A stretch of DNA of 64,000 nucleotides from an uncultured Lentisphaeria bacterium (GTDB lineage: Bacteria; Verrucomicrobiota; Lentisphaeria; Victivallales; Victivallaceae). Made by a program: the position numbers and the translations under genes. Where the stretch lies: assembly GCA_903863035.1 (NCBI GenBank), contig CAIPAT010000107.1, positions 1 to 64,000 of the forward strand, written 5' to 3'. The notes under the pieces are model-generated. The model had not been told where the DNA came from, searched no databases, and saw nothing but the letters and a program-made list of their open reading frames with translations. Shown piece after piece: positions 9,493-18,625 of the stretch (position 1 is the stretch's first letter; each line of letters opens with the position of its first letter).

Positions 9493-10743
9493 TTAAAATA
9501 ATATGCCAAGCAGCTTTTTCAGCAGTTCTTCCAGCGGCATCATGGTAAGTGCCAGCGGCACAATCGGCGCAAGTATAGCGGCCAGCAGTAGAAGGATGGA
9601 ATCTTTCGTAACAGGTGCGCTCTTCATGGTCTTTACCACCTCGATACTATTCCCCAGATCTGCGAGAGACTGGATGTCGCTGCTCCCCAGCAAAGGCTCA
9701 TCCGCCGACGCACCGCCCCGTAACCATTTATTGTCGAATTCGCGTACATAACATTGGGCCAGCGTACCATATTCACGAATACCCCTCCGCTTTGCCTCTG
9801 CGAGCTGAGGAGCAAACATCAAAAGCGGGCCGATGACTACGCAAAAGAGAAAGATGACGAGGGATGCGGTTTCCATCTTGAAATCGGTAAGTTTGGCTCC
9901 CATGTAAAAAATACGGTTGGCGAACATCCCGGCAAGCAGTGCGCCGTGCGCTAATGCGAGTGGAGCGAAGGCGTAAACCGTATTGGAGAGGAATCCCAGG
10001 CCGCCGACGCGGTCAGGATGCGTGGGTATCAATTTTAATTTGATGCGTGATACCTGCCGGAGAAAGCGCATCCAGATGAACAATCGAAAATACCAGCGGA
10101 TCAGCAGGAACTGGAAGACCGGCAGACTGACGTAGGCAAACCACATTCCGGCGAGCGAGAGTGTTGAACCAGCGCCAGACGGTGTCGCATACCATGTAAC
10201 CGCGGTTAATGCCATGTACTGTCGCCAAATGATCATGATACCGGCAATATAAACTAATGCGATTAACAGCAGCTCTGCGAGTATCGAGTTGCGCAGCCGC
10301 AATGCTGACGTGATGGCGGTATTGAACCGCGTCAGGTCGCTCTCAGGAATTAAATCCCGTTCCAGAAATTGCTCCACCAGTGTATGCATGCGCCGGTGTA
10401 CCACAAGCTCGGCAATGATTAACAGCGGGATTGCCACGAGGAAGCGGATATGGACTTCCACATCCATGAGAAAAGGTACGGCGGCATTACCGCCCAGCAA
10501 CTGTCCTTCCAAAGCCGAGAGTATCAGTAGCGGCAGCCATGCGAACAGCGAAATGATTATAATGCGTTTGCGTACCAGCGTCGGGGCATCGTCGGACAAA
10601 TGCGCCCGGCGCAGAAGCTGGAAGAGAGGCCCTCCCAGGACGAGTGAAAAATTCCGATCTACGAGTATACTGTTACTGGCTGCAGACGAAATAAATGCAT
10701 CCCTCGCAAGAGTGAGATGCTTGTCTTTTTTTATTGCTGCCAC
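9493..10743 (-). CDS. Conserved multipass membrane protein of unknown function
   Basis: A 416-residue integral membrane protein with about seven hydrophobic segments (near residues 46-65, 90-112, 160-178, 200-225, 255-280, 290-312 and 385-408). Between them are conserved-looking soluble stretches, including L-I-P-T-H-P-D-R-V-G-G-L-G-F-L and S-D-I-Q-S-L-A-D-L-G-N-S. Highly similar uncharacterised proteins occur in many bacteria; I know of no assigned function. The start is GTG at 10741-10743 behind a strong AGGAG. It is 38 bp upstream of the GH63-like gene on the same strand, so the pair probably forms an operon. A transport or sensing role beside the glucosidase is only a guess. Confidence 0.7.
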   Translation of the reverse strand: MAAIKKDKHLTLARDAFISSAASNSILVDRNFSLVLGGPLFQLLRRAHLSDDAPTLVRKRIIIISLFAWLPLLILSALEGQLLGGNAAVPFLMDVEVHIRFLVAIPLLIIAELVVHRRMHTLVEQFLERDLIPESDLTRFNTAITSALRLRNSILAELLLIALVYIAGIMIIWRQYMALTAVTWYATPSGAGSTLSLAGMWFAYVSLPVFQFLLIRWYFRLFIWMRFLRQVSRIKLKLIPTHPDRVGGLGFLSNTVYAFAPLALAHGALLAGMFANRIFYMGAKLTDFKMETASLVIFLFCVVIGPLLMFAPQLAEAKRRGIREYGTLAQCYVREFDNKWLRGGASADEPLLGSSDIQSLADLGNSIEVVKTMKSAPVTKDSILLLLAAILAPIVPLALTMMPLEELLKKLLGILF

Positions 10744-11137
10744 GATGGTCTCCTGTTAAGCTCGGCAGAGCTTAAATCCACGCAAAAAAATAAACGACTA
10801 CATAGCAATTTTCATTCAAATATGTAAATATAATAACTCTGCACTAAAATATTACAAGATTAAAATCCAAAAAACAATGGAACCGTAAATAAATGCGGCG
10901 CATAATGCATATCTCGCAAGAAATCATTGTTTGGTTGCACATTTTCCTGGATGGCTTGTCAGCCTATGAATGATTATGCTCAATCATAACCGGATTTTTC
11001 GTCTTTATTAAAGATATTTCCGCGACTGCGGAGGTGGAGCGGCTGCCGCTGAGGACAAGCCATGGATATGCGTATTAAACTATTAGTTTGATATCTGGAA
11101 AATATTTTTACACCTTTTTATTTGCGGCAAATCAATC
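10744..11137. other. Intergenic region holding a branched hairpin element
   Basis: This 394-bp gap lies between the RND permease stop and the GTG of the membrane-protein gene, both on the minus strand. It is AT-rich from 10780 to 10880, which may include the promoter for the downstream pair. The only clear structure is the inverted-repeat element at 10951-11063. No open frame of note was seen. Confidence 0.5.
10951..11063. repeat. Inverted-repeat element with three internal hairpins (possible structured RNA or MITE)
   Basis: The outer arms are ATGGCTTGTCAGC (10951-10963) and GCTGAGGACAAGCCAT (11048-11063), pairing except for a 3-nt bulge. Inside are three further self-complementary units: ATGATT/AATCAT near 10969-10986, CCGC-gact-GCGG near 11020-11031, and AGCGG-ctg-CCGCT near 11038-11050. 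The last partly competes with the outer stem. The layout is a multi-branched fold. No other copy was found in the window. It lies upstream of the membrane-protein/GH63 pair on the minus strand and downstream of the RND gene, so it could be a leader RNA, a terminator variant or a mobile hairpin. Confidence 0.45.
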
Positions 11138-14100
11138 TCAAAATTTTACATCGATGGCAGTTTTTTCCTTGTCATGTTCCATTGCAGATTCAGGGAGCCC
11201 GTGCCCTGGCTTATTAGCATATATCAGCCAGTAAGCAACAGGAATCACGAATAATGTAAAAATCGTTGATGCGAACAGTCCGAAAATCAATGCCCATGCG
11301 AGTCCGGAGAAAATAGGGTCTAAAATAATCGGAACAGCGCCGAACATGGCGGCACCGGCGGTCAGCAGAATCGGGCGTAATCGCACGACCCGGCTTTCCA
11401 TGATTGCGTCAAATAATGTTCTGCCGCGAGCCAGGGACAAATGAATAAAATCAACCAGGATGATTGAATCACGGGTAACAATTCCAGACAGTGCAATCAT
11501 GCCAATCATACCAGTGGCAGTGAAGTATACAGGATTGAGAAACCCGCCGATGCTTTGAGCACTGACGACGTTTAGTAACCAGAATCCCGGCATGACGCCC
11601 AATACGGTGAGCGGTATTGCCAGCATTATTACCGCGGGAAGAGCGAAAGACCCGGTTTGTGCGACCAGCAGAATGTAAATTCCAATCAGCGCCGCCGCAA
11701 ATGCCAAACCCAGGTCGCGAAACACATCCAAAGTGATTTTCCATTCGCCTTCGCCCGAGAATGTTACGTCATAATTATCGGGAACAGCCCATTTTATGCC
11801 GCCGCCTGCGGCGAGGAATGTGCGTTTAGACACAGGTTTTGCGGGTGTATTGTCGACCCATCCGATGCCGGCGTCTTTTTTACTATGTTTTACGGAGTTT
11901 TTGAAACTGGTTTTATCGCTTTGCACATCGACAACGACATCCGCCGGCGGTCGTCCGACAGTTTCTGCAAAAACATATGCCACGCGGCGAAGATTTTTAT
12001 GATATATCTGCTGGTCGACCCGCGATTTTCTCCAATGGCCGATCTCAGATAATTGAACCGTCTGTCCAGTTTTACCTTTGACATATATTCCGGCTAAATC
12101 AGACAGGCCGGTACGTTGCGCGACTGGGAGCCGCAGTTCGATGATTAAAGGATTGAGTTCAGTTGCGCTGTGGATTATTCCTGAGGCTGTACCAGCCAGC
12201 GCCGCTTTAATGGTGCCGGCGATGGTTGCCGTACTGATTCCATGCATAGCGGCTTTTTCATTGTCCGGCACAAAAGTGAATTTTGTACGAGGTGCTTCGC
12301 GCACATCGTCAAGATCAGCCACGCCAGGTTCGGCGGCAAGACGGGCTTTTACAGTATCGGCTGCAGATAATATATTCTGATACGTGCTGTCAGGCGGCCC
12401 ATATACTTCAGCGGTAACGCTGGCAATCACAGGCGGTCCTGGCGGTGTTTCGACCAGCTTCATTTTAACGTTATGCCTGTTCGCTATTTTCTGCAATGCA
12501 TCCCGCATGCGTAATCCAATTCCGTGGCTTTGTAATTTTCGGTTGTTTTTATCGGCCAGATTTATTCTGATTTCCGCCCGGTTATCGCCCTGGCGAATAT
12601 AATAATGACGGACCAGTCCGTTAAAATCAATCGGTGACGGCACCCCGACATAGCTGATGTAATCGACGACTTCCGGAATTCCAGCCAGATAATTTTCAAA
12701 ATCGCGCACTGCGGCATCAGTTCTTTCCAGCGTTGTTCCTTCATCCATATCCAGCAGGAGAAGCAGTTCATTTTTGTTGTCAAAAGGGAGCATTTTCAAC
12801 GGTATGCCGCGAACCACTCCCAACCACATCGCGCCAAAGGTCAACATTGCTATTATCATCAGGAAAATCCATGCATTGCGGCGGGAGTGCATCAACGGCT
12901 CCATCAACGGATAAAAGAATTTATAAAGGCGTGTTTGTCTGATATCCTCCATGTTCTCCTGCGGGGCACGGCTTATATTGCTTGCCAAAGCTTTTTTCGT
13001 GTACTTGCATTTTAGCACATGGTAAGCAAACCACGGCGTTATCGTGAAAGACACCAGCATGGACATAATCATCGTCACAGGAACGTTTAAAGCCATCGGG
13101 CGCATATACGGACCCATCATTCCAGTAATAAAAAACATCGGCAGAAAACTGATAATTACTGCCAGCGTGGCAATAATCAGCGGTGGACGGATTTCAGCAA
13201 CTGCCGCCAAAACGATATTCCGTGAAGCTTTTTTCATACGGTCAAAATGGCGTGAAATATTTTCTACATCCACAATCGGGTCGTCCACCAGCAGCCCCAG
13301 CGCCAATATCAGTGCGAATAAAGTGACCCGGTTGATGGTAAAGCCGAGCAGCATATTTACCGCCAGCGTCAAGCCGAAAACCACCGGTACCGCCATCGCC
13401 ACAATCATGGCCTCGCGCCATCCCAGTCCGATTGACAAAAGCACAGTAATAATGATAATTGCGGCAACCAGCGCCCAAACCAGCTCATTGACCTTCTCAT
13501 CTGCAGTCAAGCCGGAATTACGGGTGACAATCAGTTCCATATCCTGGGGGATAATCGTCTGTTTAATGGTGTCTGCTTTCTGCAATACGGCATCAGCAAT
13601 CCAAACTGCATTTGCTCCTCTCTTCTTGGCAATGGCAATCGTAACCGCTGGCGAAGCGGCATTTTTAAATTCAGAAGCTGTCACGGCGACAGGATATCCC
13701 CCAAGAGCAGTTCCCGGAAAATGCCGGTGTTGAGTGACGTTTCCGGCGGGTCCCCAGCCATGCCGCACGTAATTGCTGATTTCCTCCGGTCCGTCCACTA
13801 TTTTGGCAACATCTTTAAGAAAAACCGGGTGTCCGTCAGATACCGCGACAACAATGTTTTGCAACTGGCTGGCGTCTTCAACCGGGCTTCCTGCCGCAAT
13901 CTGAATAAGATTATCTCTGCTGCGAAAATCGCCAGCCGTCAGGGATAGATTAAAGCTTTCGACAGCGCTTTGCAGTTCCAGTGGCGATACCTGATATGCC
14001 GCCATCCGGTCCGGGTCCATGTATATCTGTACCTTGCGCGGGCGACCGCCGACCACATAAGCCCGTGAAACATCTTTAACATCTGTTAGTTGCCGGATAA

Positions 14101-14623
14101 CCTCCTCCGCAGTCCGGCGCAACTCCATATCATCAGCCGCGGCGGAAGTCAGGGTCATGGTTACAATCGGTACATCGTCTATTTCAACCGGTTTAATTAC
14201 CCATCCGGCTAGGCCCGGCGGGACGATATCCAGGTTTTCCTGGATTTTTTTATATAGTTTTACCAGGCTGCGTTCACGGTCTTCTCCAACAAAAAATCTT
14301 ACCGTAATTATTGCCTGGTCCTGCCGGCTCATTGAATAAACATATTCCACTCCGTCAATCTGATAAAGGATTTTTTCCAAAGGCGTAGTGACCATTTGTT
14401 CGACTTCAGCGGCGGAATGTCCGGGAAAATTTACATAGACATCGGCCAGCGGAACCACAATCTGAGGGTCCTCCTCGCGGGGTGTCATAAACAATGCGGT
14501 CAGGCCGATAATTACTGCCAGCAGAATCAGAATCAAAGACAGATTGGAGTTCAGAAAAATCCTGACGATATTGTCCGTAAAACGATGTTCTCTTAACGGC
14601 TGTAAGCCGGAGTTATTTTCCAT
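11138..14623 (-). CDS. RND-family efflux permease (AcrB/HAE1-like)
   Basis: An 1161-residue inner-membrane proton-driven pump subunit. It shows the RND plan: TM1 near residue 25, a large periplasmic loop, TM2-6 around 375-530, a second loop and TM8-12 after about 960. The porter N-terminus P-G-H-S-A-A-E-V-E and the TM4 proton-relay stretch L-A-L-G-L-L-V-D-D-P-I-V-D-V-E-N-I (paired Asp) are present. The start is taken at ATG 14623 (M-E-N-N-S-G) because it overlaps the adaptor's last codons by 11 nt; a longer frame reaching 14662 lacks support. With the adaptor it would export hydrophobic compounds or metals. No TolC-like outer-membrane factor follows within the window, so that component must be encoded elsewhere. 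Confidence 0.9.
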   Translation of the reverse strand: MENNSGLQPLREHRFTDNIVRIFLNSNLSLILILLAVIIGLTALFMTPREEDPQIVVPLADVYVNFPGHSAAEVEQMVTTPLEKILYQIDGVEYVYSMSRQDQAIITVRFFVGEDRERSLVKLYKKIQENLDIVPPGLAGWVIKPVEIDDVPIVTMTLTSAAADDMELRRTAEEVIRQLTDVKDVSRAYVVGGRPRKVQIYMDPDRMAAYQVSPLELQSAVESFNLSLTAGDFRSRDNLIQIAAGSPVEDASQLQNIVVAVSDGHPVFLKDVAKIVDGPEEISNYVRHGWGPAGNVTQHRHFPGTALGGYPVAVTASEFKNAASPAVTIAIAKKRGANAVWIADAVLQKADTIKQTIIPQDMELIVTRNSGLTADEKVNELVWALVAAIIIITVLLSIGLGWREAMIVAMAVPVVFGLTLAVNMLLGFTINRVTLFALILALGLLVDDPIVDVENISRHFDRMKKASRNIVLAAVAEIRPPLIIATLAVIISFLPMFFITGMMGPYMRPMALNVPVTMIMSMLVSFTITPWFAYHVLKCKYTKKALASNISRAPQENMEDIRQTRLYKFFYPLMEPLMHSRRNAWIFLMIIAMLTFGAMWLGVVRGIPLKMLPFDNKNELLLLLDMDEGTTLERTDAAVRDFENYLAGIPEVVDYISYVGVPSPIDFNGLVRHYYIRQGDNRAEIRINLADKNNRKLQSHGIGLRMRDALQKIANRHNVKMKLVETPPGPPVIASVTAEVYGPPDSTYQNILSAADTVKARLAAEPGVADLDDVREAPRTKFTFVPDNEKAAMHGISTATIAGTIKAALAGTASGIIHSATELNPLIIELRLPVAQRTGLSDLAGIYVKGKTGQTVQLSEIGHWRKSRVDQQIYHKNLRRVAYVFAETVGRPPADVVVDVQSDKTSFKNSVKHSKKDAGIGWVDNTPAKPVSKRTFLAAGGGIKWAVPDNYDVTFSGEGEWKITLDVFRDLGLAFAAALIGIYILLVAQTGSFALPAVIMLAIPLTVLGVMPGFWLLNVVSAQSIGGFLNPVYFTATGMIGMIALSGIVTRDSIILVDFIHLSLARGRTLFDAIMESRVVRLRPILLTAGAAMFGAVPIILDPIFSGLAWALIFGLFASTIFTLFVIPVAYWLIYANKPGHGLPESAMEHDKEKTAIDVKF

Positions 14624-15698
14624 TGTCCGTATCCTTATGCAAAGAATCGGACTCAGCAACAATCACCTGTTCATTCTGTCGCAACCCTGAGAGTACTTCA
14701 ATTTCCTCGCCGAATTTTCTGCCGGCCCTGACCGACCGGCGAACCGCATGGCCGGCAACGGCAACATCAACCAGTTCCAGTTGTCCGACATTTCTGATAG
14801 CCCGGCATGGAATCAACAATACCTCTTCATTTTCAAGAGGAATCAGAATGCGGCCGAACATGCCTGTATAAATACCGGCGGGACATGGGCCGGTTACTTT
14901 TACCAAAAAAGTTCTGCTGGCTGAATTTGACTCTGGAACAATTTCACTTACTGTGCCGCTGCAAAGTCTGTTCAGCGCATCAACACGGACTCCAATATTT
15001 TGTCCGACTTTAAGTTTAAAGGTAAGTGATTCCCTGACACTGGCAACTATCTGCATCTGTTTCTGATCATACAGCTTGAGCAGTATCTGTCCAGGCATTA
15101 CGGTATCACCTACGTCAACTTTTTTATCTATGACAATTCCATCCATCGGCGCGGCAATGACCGTATAGTCAAGCAGGGACTGGACTTCTTTAACCGTTTC
15201 GCGGACCATTCTCAGTTCAGCATCAGCAGATTTAAGCCTGGTTGCGGCGTTTTCATATAACTGCCGGCTGGTCGCTTGCGACATCAATAAAGTACCGAAT
15301 CTGCGTTCGTCGAGAACAGCCTGAGCATGAGCGGCCTCCGCCATTACTACATTTGATTTTGCCTTTTGCAGTTTTGCCTGCAATTCAGCGTCATCCAGCC
15401 GCAACAGTACCTCGCCTTTGTTGACAGTCTGGCCGGCTTTAATATTCATCTCTGTCACCCTGGCCGGAAGTTTGGAGGAAATCGTGGTTTCGTGTACTGC
15501 TTGAATACTTCCAGTCGCGGACTCAAGTAAAGGTAATTTTGCCAGGCGGACATTTACAATCATGCCATTAATATTACGCGGTTCAGGCGGAACTGTCTTC
15601 ATGGAAATCTTTGTCGAAAAAGTTCCTGACAGCCACAACAGAAGAACGATTACTCCCACAACAGAGCAGGCGATTAAGGCGTATTTTTTTAAAAGCAT
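14613..15698 (-). CDS. RND efflux periplasmic adaptor (membrane fusion protein)
   Basis: A 361-residue periplasmic adaptor with an N-terminal membrane anchor (about residues 8-26). The order is typical of HlyD/AcrA proteins: a biotinyl-lipoyl half (V-N-K-G-E-V-L-L-R-L-D-D-A-E-L near 92-106), a helical hairpin (about 107-165), the second lipoyl half (A-P-M-D-G-I-V near 180), a beta-barrel and a membrane-proximal domain with P-G-Q-I-L-L and later L-R-Q-N-E-Q-V-I-V. It joins the pump to an outer-membrane channel. Its TAA overlaps the permease ATG by 11 nt, indicating translational coupling. The upstream gap to the divergent rlmI gene (15699-15899) should hold the promoters for both directions. 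Confidence 0.9.
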   Translation of the reverse strand: MLLKKYALIACSVVGVIVLLLWLSGTFSTKISMKTVPPEPRNINGMIVNVRLAKLPLLESATGSIQAVHETTISSKLPARVTEMNIKAGQTVNKGEVLLRLDDAELQAKLQKAKSNVVMAEAAHAQAVLDERRFGTLLMSQATSRQLYENAATRLKSADAELRMVRETVKEVQSLLDYTVIAAPMDGIVIDKKVDVGDTVMPGQILLKLYDQKQMQIVASVRESLTFKLKVGQNIGVRVDALNRLCSGTVSEIVPESNSASRTFLVKVTGPCPAGIYTGMFGRILIPLENEEVLLIPCRAIRNVGQLELVDVAVAGHAVRRSVRAGRKFGEEIEVLSGLRQNEQVIVAESDSLHKDTDNGK

Positions 15699-15899
15699 AC
15701 AAATTCTCCAGAAATTAAATCCTAAAACAATATAGTCATGATATTTACTGGTTCAATGCAAACATGATTAAAATTATCGTTGACCGAAGAAATTATAAAT
15801 TAATCTCAGACTGGCAAAAGTGGTGTTAACGCGGTATCTTATACCTCTTGACATTTATTTATAACAGACAAATCATAATTTTAACATAGAAAAGGCATT

Positions 15900-17087
15900 A
15901 TGAAAAAAGTTATTCTGGAAAAAGGTCGCGAAAAATCTTTACAACGTCATCATCCGTGGATATTTTCCGGTGCAATCAAACAAGTCGAAGGCAAGCCTGG
16001 TCGCGGCGAAACCGTTGATATCGTCAGCATCGGCAATGACTGGCTGGCTCGCGGTTCGTATTCCCCTGATTCACAGATCACAGTACGCGCCTGGACGTTC
16101 GATAAAGATGAAAATATTGACCGTGATTTTTTCCGGCGTAAAATCGTCAAAGCACTGGAGTTCCGGCAAAGACTTTCCGGCATTGGTACTGATTTCACCG
16201 CTTATCGTATCATTGCCGCCGAGTCCGACGGATTGCCGGGACTGATTGTTGACCGTTACGGCGATTTCCTGGTAGTACAATTTCTGGCATCCGGAGTGGA
16301 ACTGCATAAGCCGCTTATTATCGAACTGCTGGCCGAACTTACCGCCTGCAAAGGCATTTATGAGCGTTCCGACGTCGCCGTGCGCCTGAAAGAAGGACTT
16401 ACAGAAACAGCCGGACTGCTGTATGGCGAAGAACCGCCGGCAAAGATCGAAATCCGCGAACATGCACAAAAATTTTACGTTGATGTCCGACAGGGCCATA
16501 AAACCGGATTTTACCTGGACCAGCGCGACAACCGCGACTATTTGTATAAACATGCAGTCGGCAAAACCGTGCTCAACTGCTTTTCTTATACCGGCGGCTT
16601 CGGCGTTGCCGCCGCCCTGGGCGGCGCGGCCATGGTGACCAATGTCGACTCATCCGCGCCGATGCTGGCGCAAGGCTCTGAAAATATGCAGTTGAACGGC
16701 ATTGATGAAAAGCGCTATGAAAATATCGAGGCCGACGTATTCTGTCTGCTGCGTAAATTCAGAGCAGAAGGTCGTAAATTCGATGTCATTGTGCTGGATC
16801 CCCCAAAATTTGCGGACGCGAAAAATCACATGGACAAGGCCTGCCGCGGCTATAAAGACATTGCCATTCTGGGCTTTCAACTGCTGAATCCCGGCGGACA
16901 GCTTTATACGTTCTCATGTTCCGGCCTGATGGTGCCTGAGTTATTCCTGAAGATTACGGCTGATGGTGCGCTGGACGCTGGAATGGATGCACACATTATC
17001 AAACGTTTCTCCCAGGCTCCTGATCATGCAGTATCGCTCCACTTTCCTGAAAGCCAATATCTGAAAGGCCTGCTGCTGAATATTTGA
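15900..17087 (+). CDS. rlmI: 23S rRNA (cytosine-C5) methyltransferase, RlmI-like
   Basis: A 395-residue class I SAM-dependent RNA methyltransferase. The N-terminal PUA domain begins V-I-L-E-K-G-R-E-K-S, followed by H-P-W-I-F-S-G-A. An EEHEC-like middle region and a Rossmann domain follow, with motif I N-C-F-S-Y-T-G-G-F (about 221-229), V-L-D-P-P-K-F (about 298-304) as motif IV and the catalytic cysteine in F-S-C-S-G-L-M (about 338-344). This matches RlmI, which modifies C1962 of 23S rRNA in Escherichia coli. Length is normal. Upstream AAGGC is a weak ribosome binding site. A paralogous family (RlmI/RlmK-like) exists, so the exact target nucleotide is inferred. Confidence 0.88.
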   Translation: MKKVILEKGREKSLQRHHPWIFSGAIKQVEGKPGRGETVDIVSIGNDWLARGSYSPDSQITVRAWTFDKDENIDRDFFRRKIVKALEFRQRLSGIGTDFTAYRIIAAESDGLPGLIVDRYGDFLVVQFLASGVELHKPLIIELLAELTACKGIYERSDVAVRLKEGLTETAGLLYGEEPPAKIEIREHAQKFYVDVRQGHKTGFYLDQRDNRDYLYKHAVGKTVLNCFSYTGGFGVAAALGGAAMVTNVDSSAPMLAQGSENMQLNGIDEKRYENIEADVFCLLRKFRAEGRKFDVIVLDPPKFADAKNHMDKACRGYKDIAILGFQLLNPGGQLYTFSCSGLMVPELFLKITADGALDAGMDAHIIKRFSQAPDHAVSLHFPESQYLKGLLLNI

Positions 17088-17121
17088 TGTAATGCTGCTG
17101 CTTCAAACGCCGAAGTTTTAA

Positions 17122-18510
17122 ATGAAATATAAATGTCCAGGCAAAAAATCACGGAAGAAGCAGGACGCAATTATCACTGCAATAGTCCGTCATATCGCTG
17201 ACAACGGTTTTAACCCTGGTCAGAAACTCATTTCCGAGCGGCAGTTGGCCGGAATCTTTGAAGTGCAGCGGTTGACGGTGCGCCGTGCAGTCAAGAAGCT
17301 TTGTCAGCGTGGTATTCTTGTGCAGTTCCCGCAACGTGGAACCTTTGTGGCCGGCGGAAAATCAGCTTCAAGTTCACAATACGGAAAATGTAATCCAGAG
17401 GAACTGGTTTTCTGTGTTGATGATTTGCTGCCGGAACAGGTGACGGGCTGGCGTGTATTTTTCACCGAGCTTGAGCGTGCCAATCCCCGTATTAAAATCA
17501 TCTGCAAATTCAATGTTCCGGCCGTTACAATGCGTGCCAGCCAATGGGATCTGGCGCTGGTGTCGGTATTTAACTTGAAATTCATGCCGGAATTGCGCTG
17601 TGACGGGCTGCCTTCAGCATGGTTTGAAGCAGGCACGTGGAATTGCCTGAATCCGGTTATGGTGCGCAGCGTACGGCAGTTTTGTGCCACGGCATTCGGC
17701 GGTTACGATGTATTGCCGGTTGGACTGATTGGCTGCTTGCGCGGGATTAATATGGAAATAGTCAAAGCATACCATCTGCCGGAACCGCCGCTCCGGTCGG
17801 ATTGGCGATGTCTGGCGGCATGGATCCGGCAATGCCGGAAGATTGCTCCCGGCCTGGCAGTCAATCCAGTACTGCATTCGCTGCATAACCACTTATTCCG
17901 GATTGAGCGTCGAATCATTGGTGCTGAAGGTGTAAATCTGGATTTTGAAGAAGTGAAAGCGTTCCTGGAATTTCTGCGTTCTGATGTCTCCCGGCATCTG
18001 GGATTGGATTCTATTCAGGATTTCAAAAACTTCTTGAGCGGCAGGTCGCTTATCTGCGAATTTTTCTCTCAGTTCATGCCGGTTGTGTCCGCCAGTCTGG
18101 AGAATAATGTTTTTTTTACCACAAACAGTATTTCAACTGCCGGCGGATCACAGCTTCTGCCGCGGTTGCTGGCTTTCGGGAAACGCCGGAAAGATCGGAC
18201 GTCACTGCTGGCTGCCGGCGATTTTTTTATTTCAGATCAGGGTCAGCAGATACTGGCGGAACAGTGTTTGATGCTGCCGTTTTACGGACAGACTGACGGT
18301 CTGTCCATAATCCGGGGAAAATACCGGATTGACTATCCGGGAATGCTGGACGAGGTAAATACCGCGGAATATTTTTATGAAAGTCGTTTTTTTAGCGCGG
18401 ACGCGCAGGGGAGGGTGCTGAATCCGGTGTTTGGCCGCTTTTTTGACGGAGAAATGAGTATTGATGAGACCGTTACGGCGATTAAAAATCGTACAGCTAA
18501 ATTCAAGTGA
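17122..18510 (+). CDS. GntR-type winged-helix regulator fused to a solute-binding-protein-like domain
   Basis: A 462-residue predicted cytosolic regulator. Residues about 12-75 form a GntR winged helix: I-A-D-N-G-F-N-P-G-Q-K-L-I-S-E-R-Q-L-A near 25-43, followed by T-V-R-R-A-V-K-K-L and R-G-T-F-V-A-G. The rest resembles a type II periplasmic (ABC sugar) binding protein without signal peptide, for example W-D-L-A-L-V-S-V near 139 and Y-D-V-L-P-V-G-L near 195. Fusions of this type are frequent in Lentisphaerota and are presumed to bind sugars in the cytosol. The GH36-like alpha-galactosidase begins 115 bp downstream on the same strand, so control of that enzyme by a galactoside is a reasonable inference. 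Confidence 0.78.
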   Translation: MKYKCPGKKSRKKQDAIITAIVRHIADNGFNPGQKLISERQLAGIFEVQRLTVRRAVKKLCQRGILVQFPQRGTFVAGGKSASSSQYGKCNPEELVFCVDDLLPEQVTGWRVFFTELERANPRIKIICKFNVPAVTMRASQWDLALVSVFNLKFMPELRCDGLPSAWFEAGTWNCLNPVMVRSVRQFCATAFGGYDVLPVGLIGCLRGINMEIVKAYHLPEPPLRSDWRCLAAWIRQCRKIAPGLAVNPVLHSLHNHLFRIERRIIGAEGVNLDFEEVKAFLEFLRSDVSRHLGLDSIQDFKNFLSGRSLICEFFSQFMPVVSASLENNVFFTTNSISTAGGSQLLPRLLAFGKRRKDRTSLLAAGDFFISDQGQQILAEQCLMLPFYGQTDGLSIIRGKYRIDYPGMLDEVNTAEYFYESRFFSADAQGRVLNPVFGRFFDGEMSIDETVTAIKNRTAKFK

Positions 18511-18625
18511 TAAGCTAGCAAGTATACCAGTTTATGATTTTGTTGACTTATCCAGCCATGTGCTTTATTATATTACTTCAATATCATCACCAATGATTAA
18601 TTTAAAACAATATGGAAATATTTAG

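Noticed and set aside
13044-13733. A 229-codon open frame on the plus strand
   Set aside because: It is antisense to the RND permease and is made of biased, low-complexity residues, as expected of a shadow frame.
14624-14662. Longer N-terminus for the RND permease
   Set aside because: The added 13 residues lie inside the adaptor gene's 3' end and have no ribosome binding site; the 11-nt overlap start is typical of coupled RND genes.
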